Assembly (NCBI RefSeq): GCF_002105155.1
Contig: NW_019028983.1
Coordinates: forward strand, 956,001 to 1,020,000
DNA from: Lobosporangium transversale
Taxonomy: Eukaryota; Mortierellomycota; Mortierellomycetes; Mortierellales; Mortierellaceae
Direction: 5' to 3'
Length of the DNA stretch: 64,000 nucleotides
The position numbers and the translations under genes were made by a program. The notes below the pieces were generated by a model. It searched no databases. It was not told where the DNA came from and saw nothing but the letters and a program-made list of their open reading frames with translations. This document shows, piece after piece, positions 1-11,191 of the stretch (its first letter is position 1; every line of letters starts with the position of its first letter).

Positions 1-141
1 TTGATTAGTTCATACCATCGGCTAGTTGATCCCAAAGAAATGGGATCTGTGTATAGAGCCATGGCCATGACTCCTCGTGGTTCACCCATCCCTATTGCAT
101 TTGAGCTACAGCAGCCACGACTCAAATCATCCAAGTTGTAA
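1..141 (+). CDS. 3' end of an unknown protein-coding gene
   Basis: An open reading frame runs in from the left edge and ends at TAA 139-141, giving 46 codons with no internal stop. The visible C-terminus contains DPKEMGSVYRAMAMTPRGSP and ends in a short basic tail (RLKSSKL). I do not recognise the family. The codon pattern looks like coding sequence and the stop is followed by AT-rich sequence, as expected at a gene end. It converges on the minus-strand ARID gene ending at 297, so the two 3' ends share about 155 bp. It could instead be the last exon of a longer gene outside the window. Confidence 0.45.
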   Translation: MISSYHRLVDPKEMGSVYRAMAMTPRGSPIPIAFELQQPRLKSSKL

Positions 142-296
142 ATTGGTTATTGATCAAAATAAAATAAAACAGAAATAATAATAATAAATGCATTATTAAT
201 ACAGAGCAAGTTTATTATGATGATTGTTTGATGCTGTATAGACGCTTTTTGGAATCCAGTCCTGGTAAGCGCGGATTGATATGGATTTGTCGAATG

Positions 297-3019
297 TTAT
301 CCGACCCGCAAATAAGTCAGAATGTCTACAATGTATGCCGCCATTCTGGGGAACTCGCCCATGATTCTAGTTAAACTCTCTTCATATGGAAGAAAGAGCT
401 TTTGATTCCGCTTCTGCCTTGATAGATTTCTAAGAACAAAAACTGCTGTCAACGGGATACCTGCCAGTTCACGACCAGGGACCTCTAGAACATTGGGTCG
501 CATATCGAACCAACGAGGTCGATTCGAAAATGGTTTGACAGAAGGTGTGAGCGGGAAATGCGTTTTTAGGTGTTTGATCACCTGCTGGCGGCCATGTGTT
601 GGGGTTGTAAAACGCCGGCAACTGAGCCATTGGCAAGTATAAAGCCCCATTCCAGGAGATATATGCTCTTGAACTGCATGCTTAAATAGTTCTGCCTCTG
701 TTGCGACCACAGTTTGACATCCAATCCATCTACAAATAATCCTGTCATCGGCTATATATATAAAGTAACCAATACAGTTGTCAGTCTTATACTAAATAAA
801 CTGCATATATATACATATATATGACTTACCGCCAGAAAAGTCGACCCAATGCTTTTTGGCAATGCCTTTGATGACTTGAATGGGCGGTGCACCCTCTGTT
901 TCTTGGACAAAGCTCGTCTCCATCTTTGGGAATCCAACTCGAGATACTGTTACGAGATCGGCTGAACGTAACATGGGTCCATGATTGATAAATTTTGTTT
1001 GATAGAGTTTAAAGAGTTCACCTTCATAGATGTACGCCTGTGGATTGCTTTCGAAGTTAGATTGGAGCCTATGAAAACAATTCAAAGGAACCAATAAGAT
1101 TGTGCAAGTATATCAGAACGGTTTCTCGAAGGCAAAAAAAAAAAAAAAAAAAAAAACAGGGAAGGTTCTTTTTAACGATGCCTACCAGTGTAAGGCGCGG
1201 TATGGTTCATGGAGGATTTGTTGTGCTGGGTCTACCGTAATAGGGGGAGGTAACGACTTGAGACTACCCCATGACAAGAATTGCACGAGCACAGAGATAA
1301 TATTTCCTGGGTAATTCTTAGCGATCTGAACAGCAGCGTCCCCATGGAAACTTGAGAATTGGTAAAGATAGTCCAAGGTGGCTCCAATTAATTCCTCATC
1401 CTGAATCAATAGGAGCTGTGATATCCTGTCAATAATCTCTGGGTCAATGTCACTTAATATCTTTTCATTGTGCTCATTTGCAGCCAGCCGTGTTAATGCA
1501 CGAAGACTTCCAAGAATCATCGCCTTATCGTTCGTCTGAAGCAACCTGTGAAGTTCTCGCAAGTAAGGGTCGAATTTAGAACGCAATGTAATATGAATGC
1601 TTAAGCACTCCAGTGTGTCGAGACAGTAAATCCTAAGCTCATTAAGTTGTGTAGACGAGGGCATTGATAGACCCTGTTGAAGCATTTTGCGAAAAGCTAC
1701 ATGTTCCGTCAAGATAATAACATTTTGATCGAGGAAGGAAAGGTTTCGCAAGATATGAAAGACTTGAAGGATACGCTCCATATTGTGTGTGCCACTGATG
1801 CTTAATAGGTCCTCGTCCATGGCAACCTCGTTTTCCTTTGAATCCAGCGATGTCCACCAGTCAAAGAAGGGCTGGGCAAAAGACAGCAGTTCATTCAAGA
1901 GCCCTGGAATCATATTGAGCGAAAATTCGTTCCATTCGAATGATAATGAGATAAGTCTGCTGAATGCCCAATCAATCTCATTAGGTAACTCTGACTTGAG
2001 AGCAAGAAGAATCCTGTTCTGGTGTCCTCCATCAATATAATACCCTTCTAAAAAGTTGGATGGCCGGAGTGCTGGCTGCACAACTGTCGTTGCTGCTGCT
2101 GCTGCCGCAGGTGCTGCCTGGGGTACAGATTGTGTTGGTTGGGGAATAGGTTGTTGTGGTACTGGAGGCTGTTGCTGAACTTGATGTGGGATCGGATGTT
2201 GTTGTTGCGACTGATGGTGCTGCTGGATTTGCTGTTGTTGAAGTTGCTGTTTCATCTGAGAAGTCATGTAAGGACCACGTTTAGTAGATGGCGCCTGTGA
2301 TGCTACAAAAAAAAAAAAAGCATAATGTAAGAAGGTGAGATCGATGGGGAGCATATAGCTGGCCAACTAAAGAGTGTGAACATGGAATCAAAGGGTTCTT
2401 TCTTTTTTTTTTTTTTAATACCTTCACGTGAACGCGAAATGTTAGACTCAATAAGGTCCTTATTAACAGGCACTTCTTTTCCAAAGAAATCCTCCTGTTC
2501 AAACAGTTCTAAATTCTTGACATACACACTCTTCATCACATAAGCACTGTTCGTGCATGTTGGTGGAAAGTTGAATGGAAGCGTTATTCGTTTCCATCCA
2601 CGCTCAGCTGTGACCTAAATGCATTGGTAATGAAACATAATAAAATCATCAGAAAGAAATATTAGTGGCGAAATATCTTATAGATTCATTGGGAAGAGTG
2701 AAACAAAGGTTCAAAATAGTACACCTTTTCGCAGCCTCCATGCGCCGTGACGAGTTTGTAAACCTTGAGTAAGTCCAGGCGTTGCGAACCCAGCACTGGC
2801 TCGCGATTCAGAGTTGTACTGCAAATGTTGATATATAGAGCCCCAAAGATTGTTATTTAGAGGATAGACGTCTCAGAGTTAGATACATCTCGCAATTAAC
2901 CTAATTACATGGATGTTTATGAATGCTTCATCATACCCATGCTTTTGGTGGAATGCCTCCAACCGGGCCATGAACCGGTTGTATTCTTCCGTATAATCAA
3001 TGGTGCCTTCTCTACGCAT
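297..3019 (-). CDS. RSC9: RSC9/ARID2-type chromatin remodelling subunit
   Basis: Six exons are supported: 3019-2937, 2818-2725, 2614-2422, 2302-1186, 1068-830 and 751-297. They sum to 2181 nt, or 726 residues. The N-terminus (about residues 5-115) is an ARID/BRIGHT DNA-binding domain spread over exons 1-3, with the conserved pattern LDLLKVYKLVTAHGGCEKV, then GWKRI and YLKNL-like YVKNL. A poly-Q/Pro-rich linker follows, then a helical armadillo-like region. The last exon holds two C2H2 fingers: C582, C587, H601, H606 and a second CQWLSC...HLKTH finger. This order matches Rsc9/ARID2, the ARID subunit of RSC/PBAF remodellers in the nucleus. An in-frame ATG 17 codons upstream (3070) is possible, but 3019 starts closer to the domain. 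The gene is divergent with the RED homologue. Intron 1 uses GTATGA inside codon GG|T. The gene name is by family, not by a search. Confidence 0.9.
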
Positions 3020-3208
3020 TGTTCTCGCGTGTTGGGTAATGTGAAAGAGAGAAACTCTGATGGACAACATTCAGCGGACCTTATTTTTGCTGAATATAGC
3101 ACTTTTGTGGCTAGATCTACGTCATAAAATTATAAAATCATGTGACTACTGCTCTATTCTAAATGTTCGAACTGGATATCATGTCAAGTTTGCCAGTAAT
3201 TGATTACA
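3020..3208. promoter_or_regulatory. Bidirectional promoter between RSC9-like and RED-like genes
   Basis: Only 189 bp separate the two divergent start codons (3019 on minus, 3209 on plus), so both core promoters and 5' UTRs must lie here. If the upstream ATG at 3070 is used on the minus strand, the gap is 138 bp. The stretch contains AT-rich blocks and TATAAAATC-like sequence around 3130. No motif is firmly assigned. Confidence 0.6.
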
Positions 3209-5293
3209 ATGTCGAATTCAATGCCTCCACCAGAATTCAAATCTCCTGAAGAAAAAAAGACTACAGGGTAATTGTAGACTCCCTTATCCGATGCTTTGAC
3301 ACGCGAAATGGAAATAGTATGATTAGTTTACAAAAAGATTGCATTTTTCATTTTTCATATTGGCCACCGTAGACTCAATCAAGATGACTTCAGAAAACTA
3401 TTGGCTACGCCACGCGCGGCTCCAGGAGGCTTGACCGGTATCGGCGGCTCTTTCTCTGGAGGCGGGATGAGAGCTCTTGGGATGGCCAATAGGTCTGCAA
3501 GGATACCAATGCCACACACACCCAAAGCGACAGATGATGGATTCCATAAACAAAAACACAAGAAATCTTTTCAAAAAAAACCCTCAAAAGAAGCATCAGC
3601 TACAGCACCCAAATACAGAGATCGAGCGACAGAACGTCGTCAAGGCATTAATCCGGATTACATTGAGACAGAGCAGATCCTTAGTACGCTAGAGGAGGCT
3701 GCAGGGGAGGTTGCGCCAGATGTTCTCTACGAACAGTCTAAGTTTTTGGGGGGAGATCGAGAACATACACATTTAGTCAAGGGTTTGGATTTTGCCTTGC
3801 TAAACAAAGTAAGACAAGAGGATATGGGGGGCGGAATAGGGCCAGTGGATTTGGATGAAGTGTTTGAGTCTGTAGAAAAGTCAACTAGGACAGAAGAGGG
3901 TACCTTATCGAGTCAAGTGGATGACACACCAGAGTTGAACAGTACGCTCGCTAGAAACGTATTTAGGTGGGCAATTGAGGAACCTTTAAAACGTCCGCCT
4001 AGGGTTAATGAAATGTTCTTGCCTGGTCGAACAGTATTCGTATTTGAGTTACCAATCACCTCCAAAAGCAAGAGATCAAAGTCAGGGGTGGTCGAGGACA
4101 ACAATCCATTTGCAGTCCCAACAATCGTTGTACGAAGTAAGGCTGATATTGATCAATCTTCAGCAGGAATAACTGAGACTTCAGAAGCCGATATGGTAAT
4201 GAAAAAGGTGACGGATGTCTTGCGGGCAATTCGCACAGGAGAGCGTAAAGTTAAAGATAATGAAGCAGAACTAAAAATTAAACGGAAGGCTGAAGCGGCG
4301 GCTGCATCGAAGGAGCAAACAGAGGATATTTTGCCGCATGTTGAACCAGATCTAGATGGTGAAGACATTTTTGCAGACGCTGGGCGAGAGTACGTTGTTG
4401 AGCCAGGACCTACGAAAGCTGCTAATATGGAGAGCGCGATGGAAACAAGTGGCGATGAAAATGGTCCAATAGTGGGACCAGAACGACCGGACGGCATTGA
4501 CATGAGTAACTATTTTAGTGATGAAAGCGAGGATGACCTTGATCAGGAAGATATGCCTGATGCTAAAATGGATACCGAAGCGTCTGTGCTTGGTCCAGCA
4601 CGACCAACAGAGATGGACATGGAAAAGTACTTTGATGAAGACAGTGGGAGTGATGGCGGTCAAGGTAGCGGCCAGGGTGAGATTGGGGTAGAAACTAATG
4701 AGTATCGCAGCAGTGTCGATATTACTGGTCATCAAAACACTGGAATCTCCTCTGTTGCTTCAGACCATACTAGACATAATAATGAGGATGCTCTAAGGCG
4801 GAGGAAATTGAAATTGGAGGAGTTAGAGATCGATGAGGATGCCGATTATTATAATGCGTATGGGTTAGGCATGGGTGGGGGACTTGGTACGACGGCATAT
4901 GACTCTGACGATGATGATGATGATCACAATCAATCCACTATCTTGATTGACAAAGGCACACATAAGAACAAGCGGGCACAATTAGGACGATTTGATTTTG
5001 ACAATGAAGAGAGCTTCAACCGATATAAGGATACGGTCGAGGTTGTACCTAAAACGTCGTTCCAATATGGAGTCAAGATGAGCGAAGGCCGTAAAACTGG
5101 CAAATGGGATGAAGGCAAGGGTAAGGGTCTGAGCAAGGAAGAAAAGTTAGATCGGGATTGGCAAAGGATCAGTCGACTTATGGAGAAGAACAGCGGAACT
5201 AATGCCAGCGGCCAGAAGTCAAAACCACGTCGCGACGATGGAACGTCAGATGGCAATGACAATAGAAATAAAAGGCGTAAGAATAATTGGTGA
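3209..5293 (+). CDS. IK: RED/IK-type spliceosomal protein
   Basis: Two exons (3209-3267, 3373-5293) give 659 residues. The small first exon (20 codons) joins in phase to a second exon whose start reads LNQDDFRKLLATPRAAP, the RED N-terminal signature, followed by KYRDRATERRQGIN. The C-terminus has the RED_C core: FQYGVKMSEGRKTGKWDE and LDRDWQRISRLMEK. The family (IK/RED, partner of SMU1) belongs to the spliceosome B complex and is nuclear. The middle of the protein (about 330-520) is acidic and low-complexity. It contains two similar short acidic repeats, GP-RPDGIDMSNYF and GPARPTEMDMEKYF, with an aspartate run near residue 510. The alternating Arg-Glu/Asp repeats that name the animal protein are absent. 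The intron is 105 bp. ATG 3209 is chosen because the ORF continuing upstream of 3401 contains the conserved N-terminus only if spliced. Confidence 0.9.
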
Positions 5294-5646
5294 TATGGCA
5301 GGACACTGCAATTTACTGTCATGCGCACACAATAAAACATGAAATAGTGCATTTACATAGATACGCCATCCTAATGTTTACAGGATTTTTTGGGGTGAGT
5401 CGGAAGCCCGGGCCCGCATACACGCCCACTGAGACATGACAATTGGTTACATCGAAGAACAAAAAATATGAAATTAATGTCTCTCCAGAAATGGAACACC
5501 CGCCTAGCGAATCCAGGTTTTCTCTTTTTTCTTTTCCTTCCTTTTCCCTTCGTTTTTCACTTTATTCAATTTCTTCCTGCTTTCATTCGCTTTTTCTTTT
5601 TTCTTTTCACCATTTAAAACAGCGGTCATCCTTAATCATTCCCACG
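5294..5646. other. Intergenic spacer, PFK promoter
   Basis: This 353-bp spacer follows the RED stop. AATAAA at 5331-5336 fits a polyadenylation signal of the RED gene. From about 5515 to 5640 it is strongly pyrimidine-rich (repeated TTTTC/CTTCC), typical of a fungal promoter and leader just before the PFK start codon. I see no other gene. Confidence 0.5.
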
Positions 5647-8600
5647 ATGCAGGATCGTTCAGACAAGGTCGCGCTCGACTACATTTCACATCTAATCTTG
5701 ACTGCACCTACAAGGGAGATCTATCATGCGTCAGTTTCCTGGTTCGAGCGGCTCGGCCTCAAAGCCATCATGACCGAGTCCTCCGCGGGAACCACTGCTA
5801 CATGGCTGCAACTCTTTTCGAGCTCGGAAGCAATGAATGATGTATCTATCAAACTCGTATATTCGCCTTCAGGCCTCCGTAAGCAGGCCCACTCGAGCAA
5901 GATGGATTGGCGAAGTGTGCCCGCCATTGCCACAATCATTACAAACACACTGCAGGTAACTTTAGGCGCGTTCTTTCACCTCTGAACAAATGCTTCAAAT
6001 ACTTTAAATTTTTGATTTTGTTGAAAATGACCTCAAAATGATGACAAGTCTTGATATTTGGAGCCTGTTGAGGTGATAGGAGATAACAGCCACGTGTTGT
6101 TATCTGCGTTTTGACAGTATACCCCGATTGCGGGACTGATTGCATTCTTTTTATCGCGCACTCAATCGCCCAATCTTCCTTTCCATGGACTGCTACTTTT
6201 CTTTTACGAGAGCTTTTTTTTTCTTATCTTAAACACTCTGTTTGAGTCGCGTAAACAAAGTGGTGACGATACTTATCATTAAGATTCAATGATTTGAGCT
6301 TTTTTTTTTCTTTTTTTTTTTTTTGCTGGGGGAGAATGAGGAAGGAGGGTGTATAAGATCGTAACGTTGTTAATAACCAATCTTACTTTGCTTGGATTGA
6401 ACAATGATTGTTGCAGGAACTTGAAGTCCTTCTTTCAAGTATGCCATGGGCCTATCAAAGATACACAGTCCCCTCGAAAAACGCTTCGGAGTCCAATGAG
6501 TATTCCGCCATTTATACTCATGATCCCATGAATAATTTATTGATCTTCACCGACAAGCCCAACCCCTTTGGATCTAAGCATAAGCCTAAACACATGCATG
6601 AAGAATCCGAAAGTGCCGCTCAAGAGCAGCCCAAAGAGGCTCTGGAAACTACGAGCGGTAAAAGGCGCAAGATTGCCATTTTGACATCAGGAGGAGATGC
6701 TCCTGGGATGAATGCTGCCGTCCGTGGGGTCGTTAGGACTGCAATAATGCGAGGATGTGATGCCTACGCTGTTCACGAAGGCTACCAAGGTAAACACCTA
6801 CAGATCAGTTCAATGCGATATAAGAGCTCAAAACAGTATCTTCGTCAAAGTCTCCTAGTTTCTGATTAAGATTGGCTATTCCCAAATAGGTCTAGTGGAT
6901 GGCGGTGACATGATCAAAAAGATGGGCTGGGATGATGTACAGGGGTATTTGACTACCGGTGGTACTGTAATTGGCACAGCGCGTTGCAAGGCGTTCCGTG
7001 AGCGATGGGGCCGCCTCAAGGCTGCCAAAAACTTAGTCAAGAACGGCATTGATGCTCTGGTTGTCTGTGGAGGAGATGGTTCCTTGACTGGAGCAGATCT
7101 CTTCAGAGGAGAATGGCCCGATCTTCTTGAGGAACTTGTCCAGACCAATGAGCTGACAAAAGATGAGGCTGCAACATTTAGTCATCTCAACATTGTAGGC
7201 CTTGTGGGTTCTATCGACAATGACATGTCTTCTACTGATATCACTATCGGCGCTGTCACGTGTCTGCATAGAATCTGCGAGAGTATCGACTCTATCTCTA
7301 GTACTGCCTCCAGCCATTCTCGTGCATTCGTGGTTGAGGTCATGGGTCGCCACTGTGGATGGCTAGCGCTGATGGCAGGTATTGCCACTGGTGCTGATTT
7401 CATTTTTATTCCGGAGCGTCCTCCTTCTGGGGATAACTGGCAGGATGAAATGTGTGCGGATATCAAGAAGCACCGTGATTTGGGTAAACGTAAGACGATT
7501 GTTATTGTTTGCGAGGGGGCCATTGATAGCAACCTCCAGCCCATTACTGCAAAAGATTTGAAGGATCTTTTGACAGACCGTCTGCACTTGGACACTCGTA
7601 TGACGATTTTGGGACACGTTCAGCGTGGAGGCAAGCCTTGTGCTTTTGACCGCAATTTAGCAACTATACAAGGAATTGAGGCTGTCGAAGCTGTCTTGGC
7701 TAGCAAACCCGATGTTCCAAGCCCTATGATCGCCATGTGCGAGAACAGGACCAAAAGAATCGATCTTATGAAGGCCGTCGCTTTGGTACGTCAGATTTTG
7801 AGAATGCCAAATCCTCACATCATTTTGTTGCTATTAGCAAAGCTAACGCTAGACTGTCTTTTTTTTTTTTTTTTTTTTTTTTTCTTTTACGCTTGCTCTT
7901 TTGGAAGACTGGTGAAGTAGCCAAGGCAATTGGACGTAAAGACTTTGTGGCCGCAATGCAGCTTCGCGATCCGGCGTTCAACGAGCAATATGAACAGTAT
8001 GTTGCAACAACTCAGGCCCATTCAACAAATGCGGAGAAGAAAAATGGCCATTCACTACGCATTGGTATCATCAATGTTGGGGCTCCCGCCGGAGGAATGA
8101 ATGCTGCGGTGCGCACTGCGGTTCGTTATGCTCTCAACCGTGGTCATGTACCCTTTGCTATTAACAATGGGTTCCCTGGTCTGATTGCAGGCCAAGTTAG
8201 GGAGATGAAGTGGATGGATGTAGATGGCTGGATGTCTCACGGAGGAAGTGAACTTGGAACAAACCGTGACCAGCCGTCCCTAGACCTTGGTATGGTCTCG
8301 TACCAGCTTCAAAAATTCAACATCCAGGGCCTGTTATTGATTGGAGGGTTCGAAGCATATACTGCTTGCCTTGAAATGTATAATTCTCGTGATTCATACC
8401 CTGCCTTCTGCATGCCTATGGTCCACATCCCTGCGACAATCAGCAACAATGTGCCTGGAACTGAATATAGTTTGGGATGTGATACAAGTCTGAACGCCAT
8501 TATGGAATCGTGTGATGCTCTCAAACAAAGCGCTACAGCCAGCCGGAAGCGTGTATTCGTCGTTGAGGTTCATGGTGGAAAGACAGGTTTCTTGGCGGTC

Positions 8601-9179
8601 ATGTCTGGTTTAGCTGTGGGTGCAACTTCAGTGTACATCCCTGAAGAAGGTATCAACCTTACACGTTTACAGAAGGATGTCCGTCACCTATGTCAACGCT
8701 ATGCTGAGGATGCTGAGGGCAGATCTCAAGGGCGAGTCATTATTCGTTCTGAATCAGCATCCAAGACGTACACGACGGATATTGTCTCTGCTATCATCAA
8801 AGAGGAAGGCCATCAGCAATTTGATTCTAGGACAGCCATTTTAGGACATATTCAGCAAGGCAACTCACCTTCTCCTTTGGATCGTGTTCGTGCCATGAGG
8901 CTTTCTGTTTGTGCGATTGATTTTATAGAAGAACACGTCTCTGGTCTCTCTTCGTCATCTTCAATCAGCTCCAGTTCATCTTCGGCAGGACCCGAAGTAT
9001 ACAACAAGGATCCTGAAAGCATCGCAGTTGCCGGCATTCATGGCAACAAAGTCAACTTTACAAGCGTTGAGGCTCTTCAAAGACATACAGACATGAAAAA
9101 CCGCAAGCCTATGCAATCCTGGTGGATGGACTGCAAAGACATGTGTAATTTACTTGCACGAAGAACCGACTTGCTATAA
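5647..9179 (+). CDS. PFK1: ATP-dependent 6-phosphofructokinase
   Basis: Four exons (5647-5955, 6417-6789, 6890-7785, 7908-9179) sum to 2850 nt, 949 residues, the usual size for fungal PFK subunits. The enzyme phosphorylates fructose 6-phosphate to the 1,6-bisphosphate, the committed cytosolic step of glycolysis. Residues 1 to about 165 form the glyoxalase-like N-terminal extension seen in fungal PFKs. The catalytic half carries the ATP loop [10 protein letters not shown] (about residue 195), [10 protein letters not shown], the catalytic SIDND segment, MGRHCGW and HVQRGG. The C-terminal half is the degenerate regulatory lobe ([37 protein letters not shown]). A serine-rich stretch lies near residue 875. 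ATG 5647 begins the family N-terminus. An upstream in-frame extension to 5443 is CT-rich leader. Intron 1 is 461 bp, and intron 3 holds a T run of about 25. The stop is only about 40 bp from the transposon island. Confidence 0.95.
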
Positions 9180-9217
9180 TTCTACATCCATTGATCGAAA
9201 TAAAAATAAAGCTCAGG

Positions 9218-9562
9218 TGTTGTAAATAGTAGATATATCTTTGTTTAAGGGGCAAAAAGATAGACGTAAAATCAGGACAGGACAGGACAGGACAAAAAGT
9301 GTTAACAAAAATAACAAAAGGAAATAAAGACAAATAACCTTGACGACAAATAGCGCCATACGATGCCAAAAGAAAGACGGGAGCTTTATAAGTGAGCTTA
9401 CAAACTGAGTTATCCAAAGTCAAAGGCTTGCTGTGAAAAAGGGAAAATAAGGATGAACGGCAAGGTGAATAACCGAAGACAGTTCCTTTGGAAATAAACC
9501 TTTTAACGAACCTAACATTACCACTTAATGACCAGCCACAACAAATTTGTTGTAAATAGTAG
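9218..9562. repeat. Anonymous repeat R, copy 1, with flanking 15-bp direct repeats
   Basis: The sequence from about 9233 (TATCTTTGTTTAAGGGGCAA) to about 9547 (GACCAGCCACAACAAATT) recurs in the same orientation from 9961 onward. Copy 1 is bounded on both sides by the identical 15-mer TGTTGTAAATAGTAG (9218-9232 and 9548-9562), which resembles a target-site duplication. It contains a short (ACAGG)4 run near 9274-9295. There is no convincing ORF. It may be a SINE-like or other non-autonomous element. The class is not known. Confidence 0.7.
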
Positions 9563-9965
9563 TCTAAGTAGGTAGGCTCGGTGCTATCCTGTCTGCAAAG
9601 CGGCAAGCCACCAATCACCGTTCCATAAATGGAAGGCGGGCTCTCTACTTTGCAGACAGGCTGGTCTCATATCGAAATTTTTTGAGGGAGCGCTCAAAAA
9701 GGAAAGGTTATATTTTCTCAATTAGAATAGCAAACCAATTCAATCCGCGCGCTTGAACATGAGGCTTTGTTCTTGAAGTTCTTCGATTGAATTGAGTTTA
9801 CTATTTTAAAAATATAACCTTTCCTTTTTGAGCGCTCCCTCAAAAAATTTCGATTTGAGACCAGCCTGTCTGCAAAGTAGAGAGCCCGCCTTCCATTTAT
9901 GGAACGGTGATTGGTGGCTTGCCGCTTTGCAGACAGGATGGCACCGAGCCTACTAAGTAGGTGTA
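9563..9965. mobile_element. Foldback element: long near-perfect inverted repeat
   Basis: The left arm (about 9563-9720, weakly to 9752) is repeated as its reverse complement in the right arm (about 9805-9965, weakly from 9770). The arms are roughly 155 bp with few mismatches and the loop about 80-90 bp. Each arm also contains a smaller inverted pair, CCTGTCTGCAAAG...CTTTGCAGACAGG (9588-9600 with 9648-9660 in the left arm). Transcribed, it would form a very long hairpin. It lies exactly between the two copies of repeat R. No ORF is visible. It could be a MITE pair inserted head-to-head or a true foldback transposon. Confidence 0.85.
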
Positions 9966-10013
9966 TCTTTGCTTAAGGGGCAAAAAGATAGACACAAAAT
10001 CAGGAAAGGACAG

Positions 10014-10659
10014 TAGAGTCCTCGCCAAAAAGTCGTAAACTAATATATTTTTCAAGATTTTAAATTGAATAAAATACTCCCATTTTTAAACACCGAAAAA
10101 GCACGTACAAAACTCAAAATTTTAATTTTTTCGAAAGCGTTTTCTATTATCGATGAGACGCTCCTCCTCAGACTCACTATCCTCCACTAAATTGAATACG
10201 GTTCCAACATCTTGGACAAGATCCTCTATCTCAGACTCTAGTGCAACGGCATCGGCTTCATCTTGGTTCACTACTCTATCAAGTTCCATGTCCCACTCGT
10301 AGCTGTCCACTCTAATCGTGTCTTCCAAGTCCTCAACAGGCTCCTGTTCATCAGTGGCCTCTTGATAAACTTCTTGATCAAAGGTTTCTGCTTGTACACG
10401 ACCTCTCTCATTGTAGTACCTCATACCAATTTTCACAGATTTTTTCCATACAGAGTAGAAGACTCTACAAGGAATCTGGGCAAACAAACTGAGTAGCCTT
10501 TTCTTAAGTAACAAGGCTGTCATTGTCGTCCCATATATTTTTTTAAATAAGCTTTATTGATTTAAAATATTTGTACGTAAATTTCTTATTTCTCAGACCT
10601 CAATTCAAATTGAGTATTTTAAAAATATATTAGTTTACGACTTTTTGGCGAGGACTCTA
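10014..10659 (-). mobile_element. Internally deleted Tc1/mariner-like element
   Basis: A 646-bp element (with TA at both ends) has perfect terminal inverted repeats of about 39 bp, beginning GAGTCCTCGCCAAAAAGTCG and reading into the same at the right end. The termini match, with few differences, those of the 2.3-kb element at 32411-34755, so this is a shortened relative. Most of the transposase gene is gone. It is inserted in repeat R copy 2, and the uninterrupted R copy 1 shows the approximate pre-insertion sequence. It could be mobilised in trans if an active transposase recognises its ends. Confidence 0.9.
10122..10523 (-). pseudogene. Transposase C-terminal remnant
   Basis: The 133-codon minus-strand ORF aligns along its whole length with the last 132 residues of the transposase encoded at 32519-34480. 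Shared segments include LLKKRLLSLF, QIPC-VFYSVWKKSVKIGMRY and the acidic tail EDSESE-E-LI-NRKR. Identity is roughly two thirds by eye. All DNA-binding and catalytic parts are missing, so it cannot be a functional transposase. The retained acidic tail is conserved enough that the deletion may be fairly recent. Confidence 0.88.
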
Positions 10660-11191
10660 CAAAGAGTGTCAACAAGAATACCAAGAGAAAATAAAGACAA
10701 ACAACCTTGACGACAAACAGCGCAATAGGATGCCGAAAGAGAAAGATGGGAGCTTTATAGGTTAGCTCACAAACTGAGTTCCTGGACGGCAAATGCTTGT
10801 TGTGAAAAGGGGAAAAGATAATAGCAAGAACAAGACGTATGGGGAAAACTAAAGACTTTATTGAGGAAGAAGTTCTTTGGCTTTTATAACTTAGCCTACA
10901 GGCCTGACTGTGGTGCTTTCTAGGTGAGGTGGACTCACCTATAGCTTAAGGCTTTGCACAAAGGTTCTTTTAACTGTGGATCGACAGAATGTCCCGATTA
11001 GTAGATACAAAGTAAAAATAAAATAGTTAAAATTAATTTATATCTCTAACATACTATAGCCGCTACCTTTTTTGATATATCACGTGTAGAAATTTTTTTT
11101 CAGACAATTTGGGATTAAGATCGGATTTTATTTCCTCCTCCCCTTTCATTCCCTCATTCATTACCCTTTCCCTTATTCCCTTACTTCAACA

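Noticed and set aside
5443-5646. Upstream extension of the PFK ORF from 5443
   Set aside because: The extra 68 codons translate pyrimidine-rich leader into Phe/Ser/Leu, unlike any PFK N-terminus. The conserved start is at 5647.
6038-6139. Possible box C/D snoRNA in PFK intron 1 (ATGATGA at 6038-6044, CTGA at 6136-6139)
   Set aside because: No complementary terminal stem around the boxes, and no recognised guide segment. The boxes alone are expected by chance.
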